Origin: Neopararhizobium haloflavum
Lineage (GTDB): Bacteria > Pseudomonadota > Alphaproteobacteria > Rhizobiales > Rhizobiaceae
Length of the DNA stretch: 64,000 bases
Reading direction: 5' to 3'
Assembly (NCBI RefSeq): GCF_002750855.1
Contig: NZ_NWUC01000002.1
Location: 248,001-312,000, forward strand
The position numbers and the translations under genes were made by a program. Positions 46,230-54,221 of the stretch are shown in pieces. The notes under the pieces are model-generated. The model was given only the letters and a program-made list of their open reading frames with translations. It searched no databases and was not told the DNA's origin. Within the stretch, counting starts at the first letter, position 1. Each line of letters opens with the position of its first letter.

Positions 46230-46786
46230 CGCCGGCTCCCGAGGCTCGCAAGGTCCAGATGCTCTTCCGGTTCATCCTCCTCGTCGGTCTCGACGATGAA
46301 GAACGCCTTGCCGTGTCCGCGCATCGAGGGATCGGCAAAGGGTGTGTCGGCGCGCTGCCGGAGCGTGCGGAAGCGCTCGCGGACCTGGCCATCCTCCTCG
46401 GTGCGATGAAGCGCAAGCAAGGTCCCGACCGCATGATCGCGGCAAAGCTCAGCGGCAAATGCGATTTCTTCTCGGGCCGCCGGGCGGGCGGTTTCCCGAT
46501 CGGGTGCGCCCAGCCGGTCCACCAGCCGTGCCGCCAATTGCTCTATCGCCGCGTCCTCTTCCTCCGCCGTCGCCTCAGCGACCACGGCCAAAGTCGAAAA
46601 GCCGAAACTTTCGATCCCGGCGAACCCGGACCGGAAGGCGTTGCGCTGCTTTCGTGGCAGATCATCGACGCGGCGGCCATGGAACAGGAACGTGCCTGCG
46701 ACCGCCCATTCTCCCGGTTCGGCCGCATTGTCGAACACGAAGGTATCGGACGGGTCCATACGGATGGTGCGCGGCAGTTTCACCAT
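46226..46786 (-). CDS. DUF6505-type protein of the formate dehydrogenase island
   Basis: A 186-residue protein starting MVKLPRTIRMDPSDTFVFDN, with GEWAVAGTFLFHGRR, KQRNAFRSGFAGIESFGFS and an acidic helical part (EEEDAAIEQLAARLVDRLG). It matches the DUF6505 group. The ATG at 46784-46786 is preceded by GAGGGGCCGAA and overlaps the end of the ligase-like gene by 7 bp. Function is unknown. Confidence 0.72.
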   Translation of the reverse strand: MVKLPRTIRMDPSDTFVFDNAAEPGEWAVAGTFLFHGRRVDDLPRKQRNAFRSGFAGIESFGFSTLAVVAEATAEEEDAAIEQLAARLVDRLGAPDRETARPAAREEIAFAAELCRDHAVGTLLALHRTEEDGQVRERFRTLRQRADTPFADPSMRGHGKAFFIVETDEEDEPEEHLDLASLGSRR

Positions 46787-47514
46787 TTCGGCCCCTCGCG
46801 CAGCGGGTCGAACCATATGCGGGCATCAAGCCCGCCGAGGAGAGACTGGCGGGTGGGCGCGGCAGATGGCGCATCGCGCTCCAGCAGATCGCCATGCCCG
46901 TCGATCGTCTGCTCGTGGTCCGTCGCCGCGACCAGCCGCTCGAGATAGGGCTTCGTGATCGCTCCCGCACCTTCGTTCTGCCAGGCGTCGACGTAGCGCA
47001 TCAGATGGCGCGCGAAGCTTTCAAGCACGCCCTTTGTCTCGGTGATCTCCTCTTCCTGAAGGGAGATCGACCCCGGATACTGGCCGGTATCCACGAGGCC
47101 GGGACGGGCGGCGATCAACTGGGCGCCGAAAACCATCCAGTCCGGCGTTTCCTCCGGCACCGAAACGGGGCTTGCGGCAAGCCAGCCTCCCCCGAGCAAG
47201 GCGCCGTCGTAAACGATGCTGTCCGGCCATCGAAAGCGAATACCGCGCTCGGGCGGGCAATGGGCGGCCAGCGCATCGCCGAGCGCGGCCATGCCGGCGA
47301 AAAAGATGAATCGCGCCTGACGCAAAGGCCGGTCCGGCTCGAACGTCACGGCGAGGGCCAGCTGCGATTCGCTCTTTGCATGAACCAGCGCACCGGCACC
47401 ATCCTGCGATGCGACACGACAGGCTTCATCGAAGACCGTTTCCGGCCGCTGAGCGGCAACGGCTTCAAAAAGCGGGGGAAGCAGCAGACCAGACGTTTCG
47501 GCGTCGGCGAGCAT
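46780..47514 (-). CDS. Biotin/lipoate protein ligase-like protein
   Basis: A 244-residue protein with the BPL/LplA catalytic-fold pattern: ALVHAKSESQLALAVTFEPD, then GIRFRWPDSIVYDGALLGGG (a lysine is replaced near the W-P-N-D-I motif of the family, here WPDSI) and a C-terminal helical domain. A GGGWLA stretch follows. It could ligate biotin or lipoate, or have lost activity, since the usual catalytic lysine is not evident. The ATG at 47512-47514 is preferred over TTG at 47523 because AAAGG lies 10 bases upstream. It is the first gene of the accessory operon. Confidence 0.72.
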   Translation of the reverse strand: MLADAETSGLLLPPLFEAVAAQRPETVFDEACRVASQDGAGALVHAKSESQLALAVTFEPDRPLRQARFIFFAGMAALGDALAAHCPPERGIRFRWPDSIVYDGALLGGGWLAASPVSVPEETPDWMVFGAQLIAARPGLVDTGQYPGSISLQEEEITETKGVLESFARHLMRYVDAWQNEGAGAITKPYLERLVAATDHEQTIDGHGDLLERDAPSAAPTRQSLLGGLDARIWFDPLREGPKW

Positions 47515-47621
47515 TCGTGACAAACCTTTCGGGACCGACTAGGTTAGAACCAATCAAAAGTAGAATGCGCCCCTGTCGGAATGCAAGTCTTCGATCGCAG
47601 GCGCGGAAGGAAATTCACGCG

Positions 47622-49658
47622 ATGAACGAAATGGCGCGCAAGCCGTCACCACGCCGCATTTTCGTCTGCTCCTGCGAGAAGACGATGCCCAACCATGGCG
47701 ACACGGTTGCGGCCGCGAGCGGAGCGTCCGTCGCCAAGGCCGACCAACTCTGCCGTGCGCAGATCGCTCTCTTTCGTGATGCGCTGACCGGCAACGCCCC
47801 CATTACGGTGGGCTGCACGCAGGAGCAGCCGCTTTTCGAGGAAATTGCGGAGGATGCCGGCTTTTCCGGCGAGATCGCGTTCGCCAATGTGCGTGAGACG
47901 GCCGGCTGGTCGCGCGACGCTCGCAAGGCCGGACCGAAGACGGCCGCGCTTCTTGCCGCGGCTGCGATCGACATGCCGCCGATCACCACCGTTGCGATGG
48001 AATCGCAAGGGGTGGCACTGATCCTCGGGCGGGACGAGGCGGCCATCGAAGCAGGGCGCCGGCTCGCCGATCACCTCGACATCACCGTGCTCGTCGAACG
48101 GGGTGCGGAGGTCCTTGCCCCGCGCCAGACAGTCTTTCCGGTTCTGCAAGGCAGCGTGCGCAACGCGGTTGGGCATCTCGGCCAATTCGAGCTGACGATC
48201 GACGCCTACGCCCTGCCCGACCCATCCTCGCGCGAACGGCTGCGGTTCGGCCCAGCCCGCGACGGGGCGACGTCGACCTGCGACCTCGTCATCGACCTGA
48301 CCGGGGGACGGCCGCTCTTTCCGGCATCGGATTTGCGCGCGGGTTATCTTCGTGCCGATCCGCGTGATCCTGCCGCTGTCGCGCAGATGATCTTCGAGGC
48401 GGCGCAACTGGTCGGCACCTTCGACAAGCCACGCTATGTCGACTACGACCCCGCGATCTGCGCGCATTCGCGCTCGACCATCACCGGCTGCACGCGGTGT
48501 CTCGATCTATGCCCGACGGGGGCGATCACACCGGACGGAGACCATGTGAGCATCGATGCGGCGATCTGCGCCGGCTGCGGCCAGTGTGCAGGCGCCTGTC
48601 CAACGGGCGCCGCTGCCTACGCGCTGCCGCCCGCCGATGCCCTGACCGCGCGCGTGCGCGTCCTCTTGCGGACATATGCCGAGGCGGGGGGAACCCAGCC
48701 CGTTCTTCTGCTGCATGACAACGATCATGGCGCCGCGCTCATCGACGCCGCTGCGCGTTTCGGCGACGGCCTGCCGGCCGACGTGCTGCCTCTGGCTGTC
48801 AACGAAATCACCCAGGTCGGACCGGAATTGCTTGCTGCCGCCCTCGCCTATGGCGCCCGCTCGGTGCGGCTGCTTTCCCGAGCCCGCCCGCGACACGACC
48901 TGTCCGGCCTTCAGGCGACGCTTTCGATGATGGATCGTGTGTTTAACGGGCTGGGATACGGTGCCGGATGCGCCGAACTGATCGAAGCCGACGATCCCGA
49001 TCACCTTGCCGAGGCCCTCGTCGAAACAGGCAAGCCCGTTGCCAGCCGCAATGTCTCCGGTTTCCTGCCGACAGCCGGAAAGCGCGGCCTGATGGAGCTC
49101 GCCTTTCGCGAGCTGCATCGCGTGGCACCGACACCGGTCGCGCGGATCGCGCTTGATCGCGGCGCGCCGTTTGGCGGCCTTGCCGTCGACACCGATGCCT
49201 GCACGCTATGCCTCGCATGCGTCTCCGCCTGCCCCGCCGACGCCTTGAGCGACAATCCCGAGCGACCGACGCTGCGCTTCACAGAGAGCCTGTGCGTCCA
49301 GTGCGGACTATGCGAGGCGACCTGCCCGGAAGATGCGATCGCCCTTGTTCCGCAGCTCGATTTCGATGCCTGGGCCTCGCCGAAAAAGACCATCAAGGAA
49401 GAAGAGCCGCATCACTGCATCGAATGCGGCGCAGCGTTCGGAACCCGCGCGTCCATCGACCGCGTGATGGCGAAGCTTTCCGATCACTGGATGTTTTCAG
49501 GGCCGGAGGGCGAGCATCGACGCCGCGTGCTGCAAATGTGCGAGGATTGCCGCGTCTCCGTCGTGGTCAAGGAAAGCTTCGATCCACACGAAGCCGATAC
49601 GCGGCGCGTTCGCACGACCGACGACTATCTGCGCGAGCGTGAGGCCCGCAAGCACTGA
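47622..49658 (+). CDS. Polyferredoxin-like 4Fe-4S protein of the formate dehydrogenase island
   Basis: A 678-residue cytoplasmic protein with four [4Fe-4S] motifs: CTRCLDLCPTGAI (about 290), CAGCGQCAGACPTGA (about 318), CTLCLACVSACPADAL (about 530) and CVQCGLCEATCPEDAI (about 560). The N-terminus carries FVCSCEKTMP and GCTQEQPLF, and the C-terminus adds HHCIECGAAFGTR and CEDCR, possible further metal sites. It looks like an electron-transfer hub. It is divergent from the ligase-like gene with a 107-bp shared promoter region and ends 6 bp before a convergent WD40-cytochrome gene. No partner is proven. Confidence 0.82.
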   Translation: MNEMARKPSPRRIFVCSCEKTMPNHGDTVAAASGASVAKADQLCRAQIALFRDALTGNAPITVGCTQEQPLFEEIAEDAGFSGEIAFANVRETAGWSRDARKAGPKTAALLAAAAIDMPPITTVAMESQGVALILGRDEAAIEAGRRLADHLDITVLVERGAEVLAPRQTVFPVLQGSVRNAVGHLGQFELTIDAYALPDPSSRERLRFGPARDGATSTCDLVIDLTGGRPLFPASDLRAGYLRADPRDPAAVAQMIFEAAQLVGTFDKPRYVDYDPAICAHSRSTITGCTRCLDLCPTGAITPDGDHVSIDAAICAGCGQCAGACPTGAAAYALPPADALTARVRVLLRTYAEAGGTQPVLLLHDNDHGAALIDAAARFGDGLPADVLPLAVNEITQVGPELLAAALAYGARSVRLLSRARPRHDLSGLQATLSMMDRVFNGLGYGAGCAELIEADDPDHLAEALVETGKPVASRNVSGFLPTAGKRGLMELAFRELHRVAPTPVARIALDRGAPFGGLAVDTDACTLCLACVSACPADALSDNPERPTLRFTESLCVQCGLCEATCPEDAIALVPQLDFDAWASPKKTIKEEEPHHCIECGAAFGTRASIDRVMAKLSDHWMFSGPEGEHRRRVLQMCEDCRVSVVVKESFDPHEADTRRVRTTDDYLREREARKH

Positions 49659-49664
49659 TCAGGA

Positions 49665-50933
49665 CTATTGCGTCGTGCGCTGCTTGAGAAATTCGATCAG
49701 CGCCGCCCGATCCTCCGGGTTGGTGATGCGCTGCTCCGGCATCTTGGTGCCGGGGGTATAGTGGTTGGGGCCGACCTCGAACAACTCCGACACCGTTTTC
49801 GGCGTCCAGACGATGTCGAGCTTCTCGAAGGCCGGCGAATAGTCATAGCCGGGCGCCGAGGCGATCGGACGACCGAATATACCGTGCAAGGAGGGGCCGG
49901 CGCGGTTGCCGCCATCCTCGCCCAGCGTGTGGCAGGCCGAACAGGCGGCAAAGACTTCGGCGCCGCGGCTGTCGCCCAGGTCCTCGCCGGTTCCGGCTTC
50001 ACTCCCGGTGGCCTCATTCAGCCTTTCGCCGGTGCGCGGGTTCCACTGCCGGATCACGCGATCGCCGCCGCCGGCATAGAGCGTCCCGTCGCCCGGATCG
50101 AAGGCCAGCGACCATACGGGGCTGTCGGCATCCTGAAGGGTGAGCCGCACGCCTTGGCTCATCCGGTCGATCAGCCAGACCGAGCCGTCGACGGCAGCCG
50201 AGGCAACGGTCGCCTGATCCTCGGAAATCGCCAGCGCGGTCACCGGGACGGGCACGGTCTCGATCTCGGCGACGATGTCACCGCGCGCAGCAAGGATGCG
50301 GATGACGCCGTCCGCGCCGGCGGCGATCGCCTCGCCGTCGCGCGTTGCGACCAGCGCGTTTTGCGGGGCCGGCAGAGTGACGACCGGGCCTGAGCCCCCG
50401 TCGGGCGGCCAGAAGCGGACCGTGAGATCGTAACCGGCCGAGACGAGCGTTCCGTCGGGCAGGAAGGCAACCGCGTTCACATTGCCTTCGTGTCCGTCGA
50501 GAGTTCTCGACGGCTCGTCTCCCTCAAGCGGCGTGACGCGCACCGTCCCGTCCCAGGACGCCGTGGCAACCGCCTTTTCGTCAGGGGCGAGCGCCATGGC
50601 CACCACCGGGGCATCATGGCGCCCGAGTTCGACGGGTGGTGAGTCGCCGTCCCATAGGGCGATCCTGCCATCCTGCCCTGCCGTCAGCTTGCGGCCGTCA
50701 TCGAGGATCGCCACCGCGTTGACGCTATCCTCGTGGAAACGCAGCACATCGTCGGCAACGCCCGCCGCCTTGTCCCAGACGATGGCGGTGGTATCGAAGG
50801 AGCCGGAAAGCATCGTCTCGCCATCGGAAGCGATGGCAAGCGCACGCACCGGACCGCCATGACCGCGAAAATCGGCATGGGCCGGCAGCGCGACGCTGAC
50901 GGCGAAGAAAACGATCACAAGGGGTATGCGCAT
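49665..50933 (-). CDS. WD40-repeat cytochrome c fusion
   Basis: A 422-residue periplasmic protein with a signal peptide (MRIPLVIVFFAVSVALPAHA). Residues about 23-310 form a seven-bladed WD40 propeller (for example GHGGPVRALAIASDGETMLS, WDGTVRVTP, WNPRTGERL). The C-terminal 100 residues are a class I cytochrome c: CSACH heme site, GPSLHGIFGRP, and Met ligand in GTKMPEQRI. Such fusions are rare. It may carry electrons from periplasmic formate oxidation, but no direct link is seen. GGAGGATCGCC precedes the ATG. It is convergent with the 4Fe-4S gene. Confidence 0.85.
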   Translation of the reverse strand: MRIPLVIVFFAVSVALPAHADFRGHGGPVRALAIASDGETMLSGSFDTTAIVWDKAAGVADDVLRFHEDSVNAVAILDDGRKLTAGQDGRIALWDGDSPPVELGRHDAPVVAMALAPDEKAVATASWDGTVRVTPLEGDEPSRTLDGHEGNVNAVAFLPDGTLVSAGYDLTVRFWPPDGGSGPVVTLPAPQNALVATRDGEAIAAGADGVIRILAARGDIVAEIETVPVPVTALAISEDQATVASAAVDGSVWLIDRMSQGVRLTLQDADSPVWSLAFDPGDGTLYAGGGDRVIRQWNPRTGERLNEATGSEAGTGEDLGDSRGAEVFAACSACHTLGEDGGNRAGPSLHGIFGRPIASAPGYDYSPAFEKLDIVWTPKTVSELFEVGPNHYTPGTKMPEQRITNPEDRAALIEFLKQRTTQ

Positions 50934-51015
50934 GGCGATCCTCCAGACGCACCCATAGTTGCAGCCACCTGCCCGCCGTCAAGCCGGCGGCGAGGAAAAA
51001 GCGCCGCAGCGCTCG

Positions 51016-51696
51016 TCAGTTTCCGGGCGACAACAGACCGCGGTCGCGGGCGGCCAGGGCGGCCTCGGCGCGGCTGCGGATATTCAGCTTGCGATAGATC
51101 GACTTGACGTGGGTCGAAGCGGTGTTGTGGGAGATCGCCAGCGTCTTGGCAACGACACTCAGCTGAAAGCCTCGACCGAGCAGCGAAAGAACTTCCGCCT
51201 CCCGCGCCGTCAGCGCTGTTTCCTCTGAATGGCGCGGGCTGCGCCCGCGCAGCGCCTCCATGACCTGGCGCGCAACAGCCGGCGACAGTGGCGGCTCATC
51301 GTCGAGAATCCGCTGGAGCAAACGAACGAGTTGATCGCTCTCGTGGTACTTCAGGAGATAACCCTCGGCACCGGCAGAGATCGCCGCAAAGATCTGGTCG
51401 GGATCGTCGTAGATCGTTGTGACGATGGGCACGCAATCGCTGCCGGCATCGACGATCTCTCCGATGAGATCGATACCCGAGCCATCGGGCAGACCGATAT
51501 CGATGAGCGCCACGTCGACACCGGCGCGTTGGTGTGCGCCGGCGAAGACGCGCGCCGATCTCAACGCGCGCCGCGCCTGCGAAAGGGTGGAAACCGCAGT
51601 CACGTCGCAAGCCGGAAACGCCGCGGCGACGCAATCGCAGAGCCACATGCGCGTACGCTCGTTATCCTCGACGACAAGAACACGTTGTATCTTCAA
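51016..51696 (-). CDS. NarL-type response regulator
   Basis: A 226-residue two-component regulator. The receiver domain (VLVVEDNERTR) has phospho-acceptor Asp66 in VALIDIGLPDG; a LuxR-type helix-turn-helix follows (LTAREAEVLSLLGRGFQLSV then ISHNTASTHVKSIYRKL). Phosphorylation by the adjacent kinase would activate DNA binding. The start is TTG at 51694-51696, coupled to the kinase stop by TTGA. Targets are not evident; the neighbours are the WD40-cytochrome c gene and the lipocalin-ABC operon. Confidence 0.88.
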   Translation of the reverse strand: MKIQRVLVVEDNERTRMWLCDCVAAAFPACDVTAVSTLSQARRALRSARVFAGAHQRAGVDVALIDIGLPDGSGIDLIGEIVDAGSDCVPIVTTIYDDPDQIFAAISAGAEGYLLKYHESDQLVRLLQRILDDEPPLSPAVARQVMEALRGRSPRHSEETALTAREAEVLSLLGRGFQLSVVAKTLAISHNTASTHVKSIYRKLNIRSRAEAALAARDRGLLSPGN

Positions 51697-53846
51697 GCCG
51701 CCGCCTCGGCCGGCTCAAGCGGCAGTTCGATCGTCACGATGAAGAAGCCATCCGACTTTGCATGCGCGAAACGGCCACCGCACTGGCGCGCACGCTCGGC
51801 GATGTTGCCGAGACCGTTGCCGGAGAAAGCCCCCGGCCTTGTGGAAGGATGGACGCTCAGCGGATTGGAGACCCGGTGATGCAGCACGCCGCCGCGCACG
51901 CGCGTGTCCACGCGAAGCGCGCTGCCCGGCGCGTGCTTTATCGCGTTGGTGACGATCTCGCGGTGCGCGGAGGCAAAATTCCGGAATATGAGATAGGGCA
52001 GGACGATCGTGCTGTCGTCGCATTCGGTCAGTGGCCAGTCGACCCGGTCGCCGCCGACACGCTCCATCGTCTCGGCACGAAGCTCGGCCACGATATTGGC
52101 GAGCGTCTCGCGCCGATCCGACAGGCCGCCGACAATCTCCCGAATGTCGCCGAGCGCATGGCGCACCATCTGGCGTACATCGTGGTCATCGTGGGCACGC
52201 AGGCTCGATATCAGGCGCGCCCCGACGCTGTCGTGCAGATCCCGGCCGATGCGGCTGCGCTCCTCCTTGACGCCGCGGTCATAGGCGCGCCGCGCTTCCT
52301 CGGCTTCCATGACGAGGGCGGCGAAATTTTCGACGACCTGGAGATGCGGCGGCCCGAACAGCGCGCGCCCGCCCCGGTAGTGCGTGAGCCGCAGGGCGGG
52401 CGACCAATCATATGCCGGGAGGATCAGGGCGGTGCCGTCGCCTTCAATCTCGCCAGCCTGCGGCGCGACCTCCGGCCTGTCGACATGAAGCGGCTGGAAA
52501 TGCGCCTCCAGGGCCTGCCGCCAGCGCTGCGCGCGCATGTCCGTGCTCGTCTGAAGCGCGATCTCGGTCGAGGCGCGGAAGAGCGCATAAGGATCGAGAT
52601 CGCGTGTCGCCTCGCGGCGTCGAACGACGACGTTGCGCAGCGGCAGATAGACCAGGCCGACCAGTGCCGCGGTGATTCCGAGCGACAGGGACGGCGTCAG
52701 CGCCAGCATGGCGACGAGCGTGAAATCGACCGCCGCGAAAACCAGCGCAGCCAGAACGTAGCTGAGTACGCTTAAGGCCCAGCGGTCGAGTTCGAACAGC
52801 CGGAAGCGCGTGAGCCCGAGCGCGACACCGAGGTAGATGACGACGAAAAAGCCGAAGGCGTAGCCCTGCGGCAACGCGACATCGATGCCGATCAGCGAGG
52901 GAACAGCGACAAGCAGGACGAAGCTGCCCGCCCCAACCATCACGCTCATGCCGAGCCAGGAGAGAGCGCGGCGTGCCGCCGGATCGCGCTTCGTTGCAAC
53001 GTACTGGGCTGCGATAAGGCAAAGAATCGCGACCATCGCCGCCAGAATGCCGGCATAGCTCATCACGCCCAGACCGACCTCGGGGAAGAAGCGGAGATGG
53101 GTGGCTGCCAGCCAGCAGGCGAAGCCAATGGACGCAAGAGCGACCGGGCGCTGGATGCCCAGATCCTTCGGGTACCGCGCGAAAAGGGCGATCATCGCGA
53201 CACCGAAGCCGATCGCGCCGATGTTGTTCACGATGGTCAGAGTCCGAAAGAGCGTCTCTTCGAGTGCCAGTTCGCGTGTCGAGTAAATGGCAGCGGGAAA
53301 GCCCGAAAGCGCGACGCAATATCCGGCGACGGCGAAGAGCCTCACCTTCGTGTCGCGCGGCCGGACACTTTGCACCCAGATTCCTATCACGGAGATAACG
53401 GTGCCGCAGGCGATCAGATACCAATAGGCGAAGGGCAGATCCTGCACCCAGCGATAGGCGCGCGTTTGGAGAATGGTGGAAGCACGCTCGCCGCCCGATT
53501 CATATGTGACCTCGACCGCGTTTGATTGCAGAAGGGCATGAAGTTCGCCCTGACGCGCAATGAAAGCGTCGTATGCCTCATAGCCGAGCGTGTCGGGTTC
53601 ATCGATCAGATCGACCGCCCCGAGCTCGACGGCCGACAGGGGCGCATCTGCCGGCGCTATGGACAAAATTGCCGATCCCTTGGCCGGGCCTCCGGCCGGT
53701 GCGCCGGCCACCAGAACGCGATCGCCGCCGCGATCGGGCACGAGCGACAGCCCAAGCGAAGGCGCATGTATGGCGACAATCGTCGTCACGACGACCGCCA
53801 ACGCAATCAAGGCCAGCCCCAGGGAAAAACGCTGAATAAGCGTCAC
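51693..53846 (-). CDS. Sensor histidine kinase, membrane-bound, HisKA_3 type
   Basis: A 717-residue kinase. An N-terminal helix is followed by a PDZ-like stretch (LVPDRGGDRVLVAGAPAGGP then KGSAILSIAPADAPL) and a long periplasmic loop. About ten hydrophobic segments lie between residues about 135 and 400. The HisKA_3 phospho-acceptor is in EERSRIGRDLHDSVGARL (about residue 533) and the ATPase in REIVTNAIKHAP and GLGNIAERARQCGG. The GTG start lies at 53846. It is cotranscribed with its regulator. The signal is unknown; the PDZ-plus-7TM-like layout resembles sensors of membrane state. Confidence 0.85.
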   Translation of the reverse strand: MTLIQRFSLGLALIALAVVVTTIVAIHAPSLGLSLVPDRGGDRVLVAGAPAGGPAKGSAILSIAPADAPLSAVELGAVDLIDEPDTLGYEAYDAFIARQGELHALLQSNAVEVTYESGGERASTILQTRAYRWVQDLPFAYWYLIACGTVISVIGIWVQSVRPRDTKVRLFAVAGYCVALSGFPAAIYSTRELALEETLFRTLTIVNNIGAIGFGVAMIALFARYPKDLGIQRPVALASIGFACWLAATHLRFFPEVGLGVMSYAGILAAMVAILCLIAAQYVATKRDPAARRALSWLGMSVMVGAGSFVLLVAVPSLIGIDVALPQGYAFGFFVVIYLGVALGLTRFRLFELDRWALSVLSYVLAALVFAAVDFTLVAMLALTPSLSLGITAALVGLVYLPLRNVVVRRREATRDLDPYALFRASTEIALQTSTDMRAQRWRQALEAHFQPLHVDRPEVAPQAGEIEGDGTALILPAYDWSPALRLTHYRGGRALFGPPHLQVVENFAALVMEAEEARRAYDRGVKEERSRIGRDLHDSVGARLISSLRAHDDHDVRQMVRHALGDIREIVGGLSDRRETLANIVAELRAETMERVGGDRVDWPLTECDDSTIVLPYLIFRNFASAHREIVTNAIKHAPGSALRVDTRVRGGVLHHRVSNPLSVHPSTRPGAFSGNGLGNIAERARQCGGRFAHAKSDGFFIVTIELPLEPAEAAA

Positions 53847-53993
53847 CCGATCCCGGCCCCGTTCAGGGCCGCCCCCTAAAATGCCACTGTATGTCGAGAG
53901 TAGAACAAGCCGACGACGGCCTCAACCGTTTTTCCGGCAAGTCTTGGCGATTTTCTACTGACCGACGTCGCCGGTTCCAGTCGAATAATAGGA

Positions 53994-54092
53994 TCAAGAC
54001 TTGGGCAAGGCGAGTGCGAGCGGCGTGGCGATGAAGAGCACCAGCAACAGCCACACGAACAATGTGCGGAATGTCCCCCGCGGCATCTTCAT
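53994..54092 (-). CDS. 32-residue single-span membrane peptide
   Basis: In the 375-bp gap between the kinase and lipocalin genes an ATG at 54090-54092 follows AAGGAG by 6 bases and opens a 32-codon frame. The product MKMPRGTFRTLFVWLLLVLF continues as IATPLALALPKS: a basic start, then one hydrophobic helix. No family was recognised. It lies 147 bp upstream of the kinase on the same strand, so it could be its leader or an unrelated peptide. Confidence 0.5.
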   Translation of the reverse strand: MKMPRGTFRTLFVWLLLVLFIATPLALALPKS

Positions 54093-54221
54093 CGCCCACT
54101 CCTTCTGCCGCCGACGCATTACAAACCCGGCTTGCAGTACCCCTCACCTTCCGCATCGAAGCATGGCCGAGGACTGTCTGCCATAACCTGAACAGGTGAG
54201 AGCGGCTCGATTTGCCGGCGC

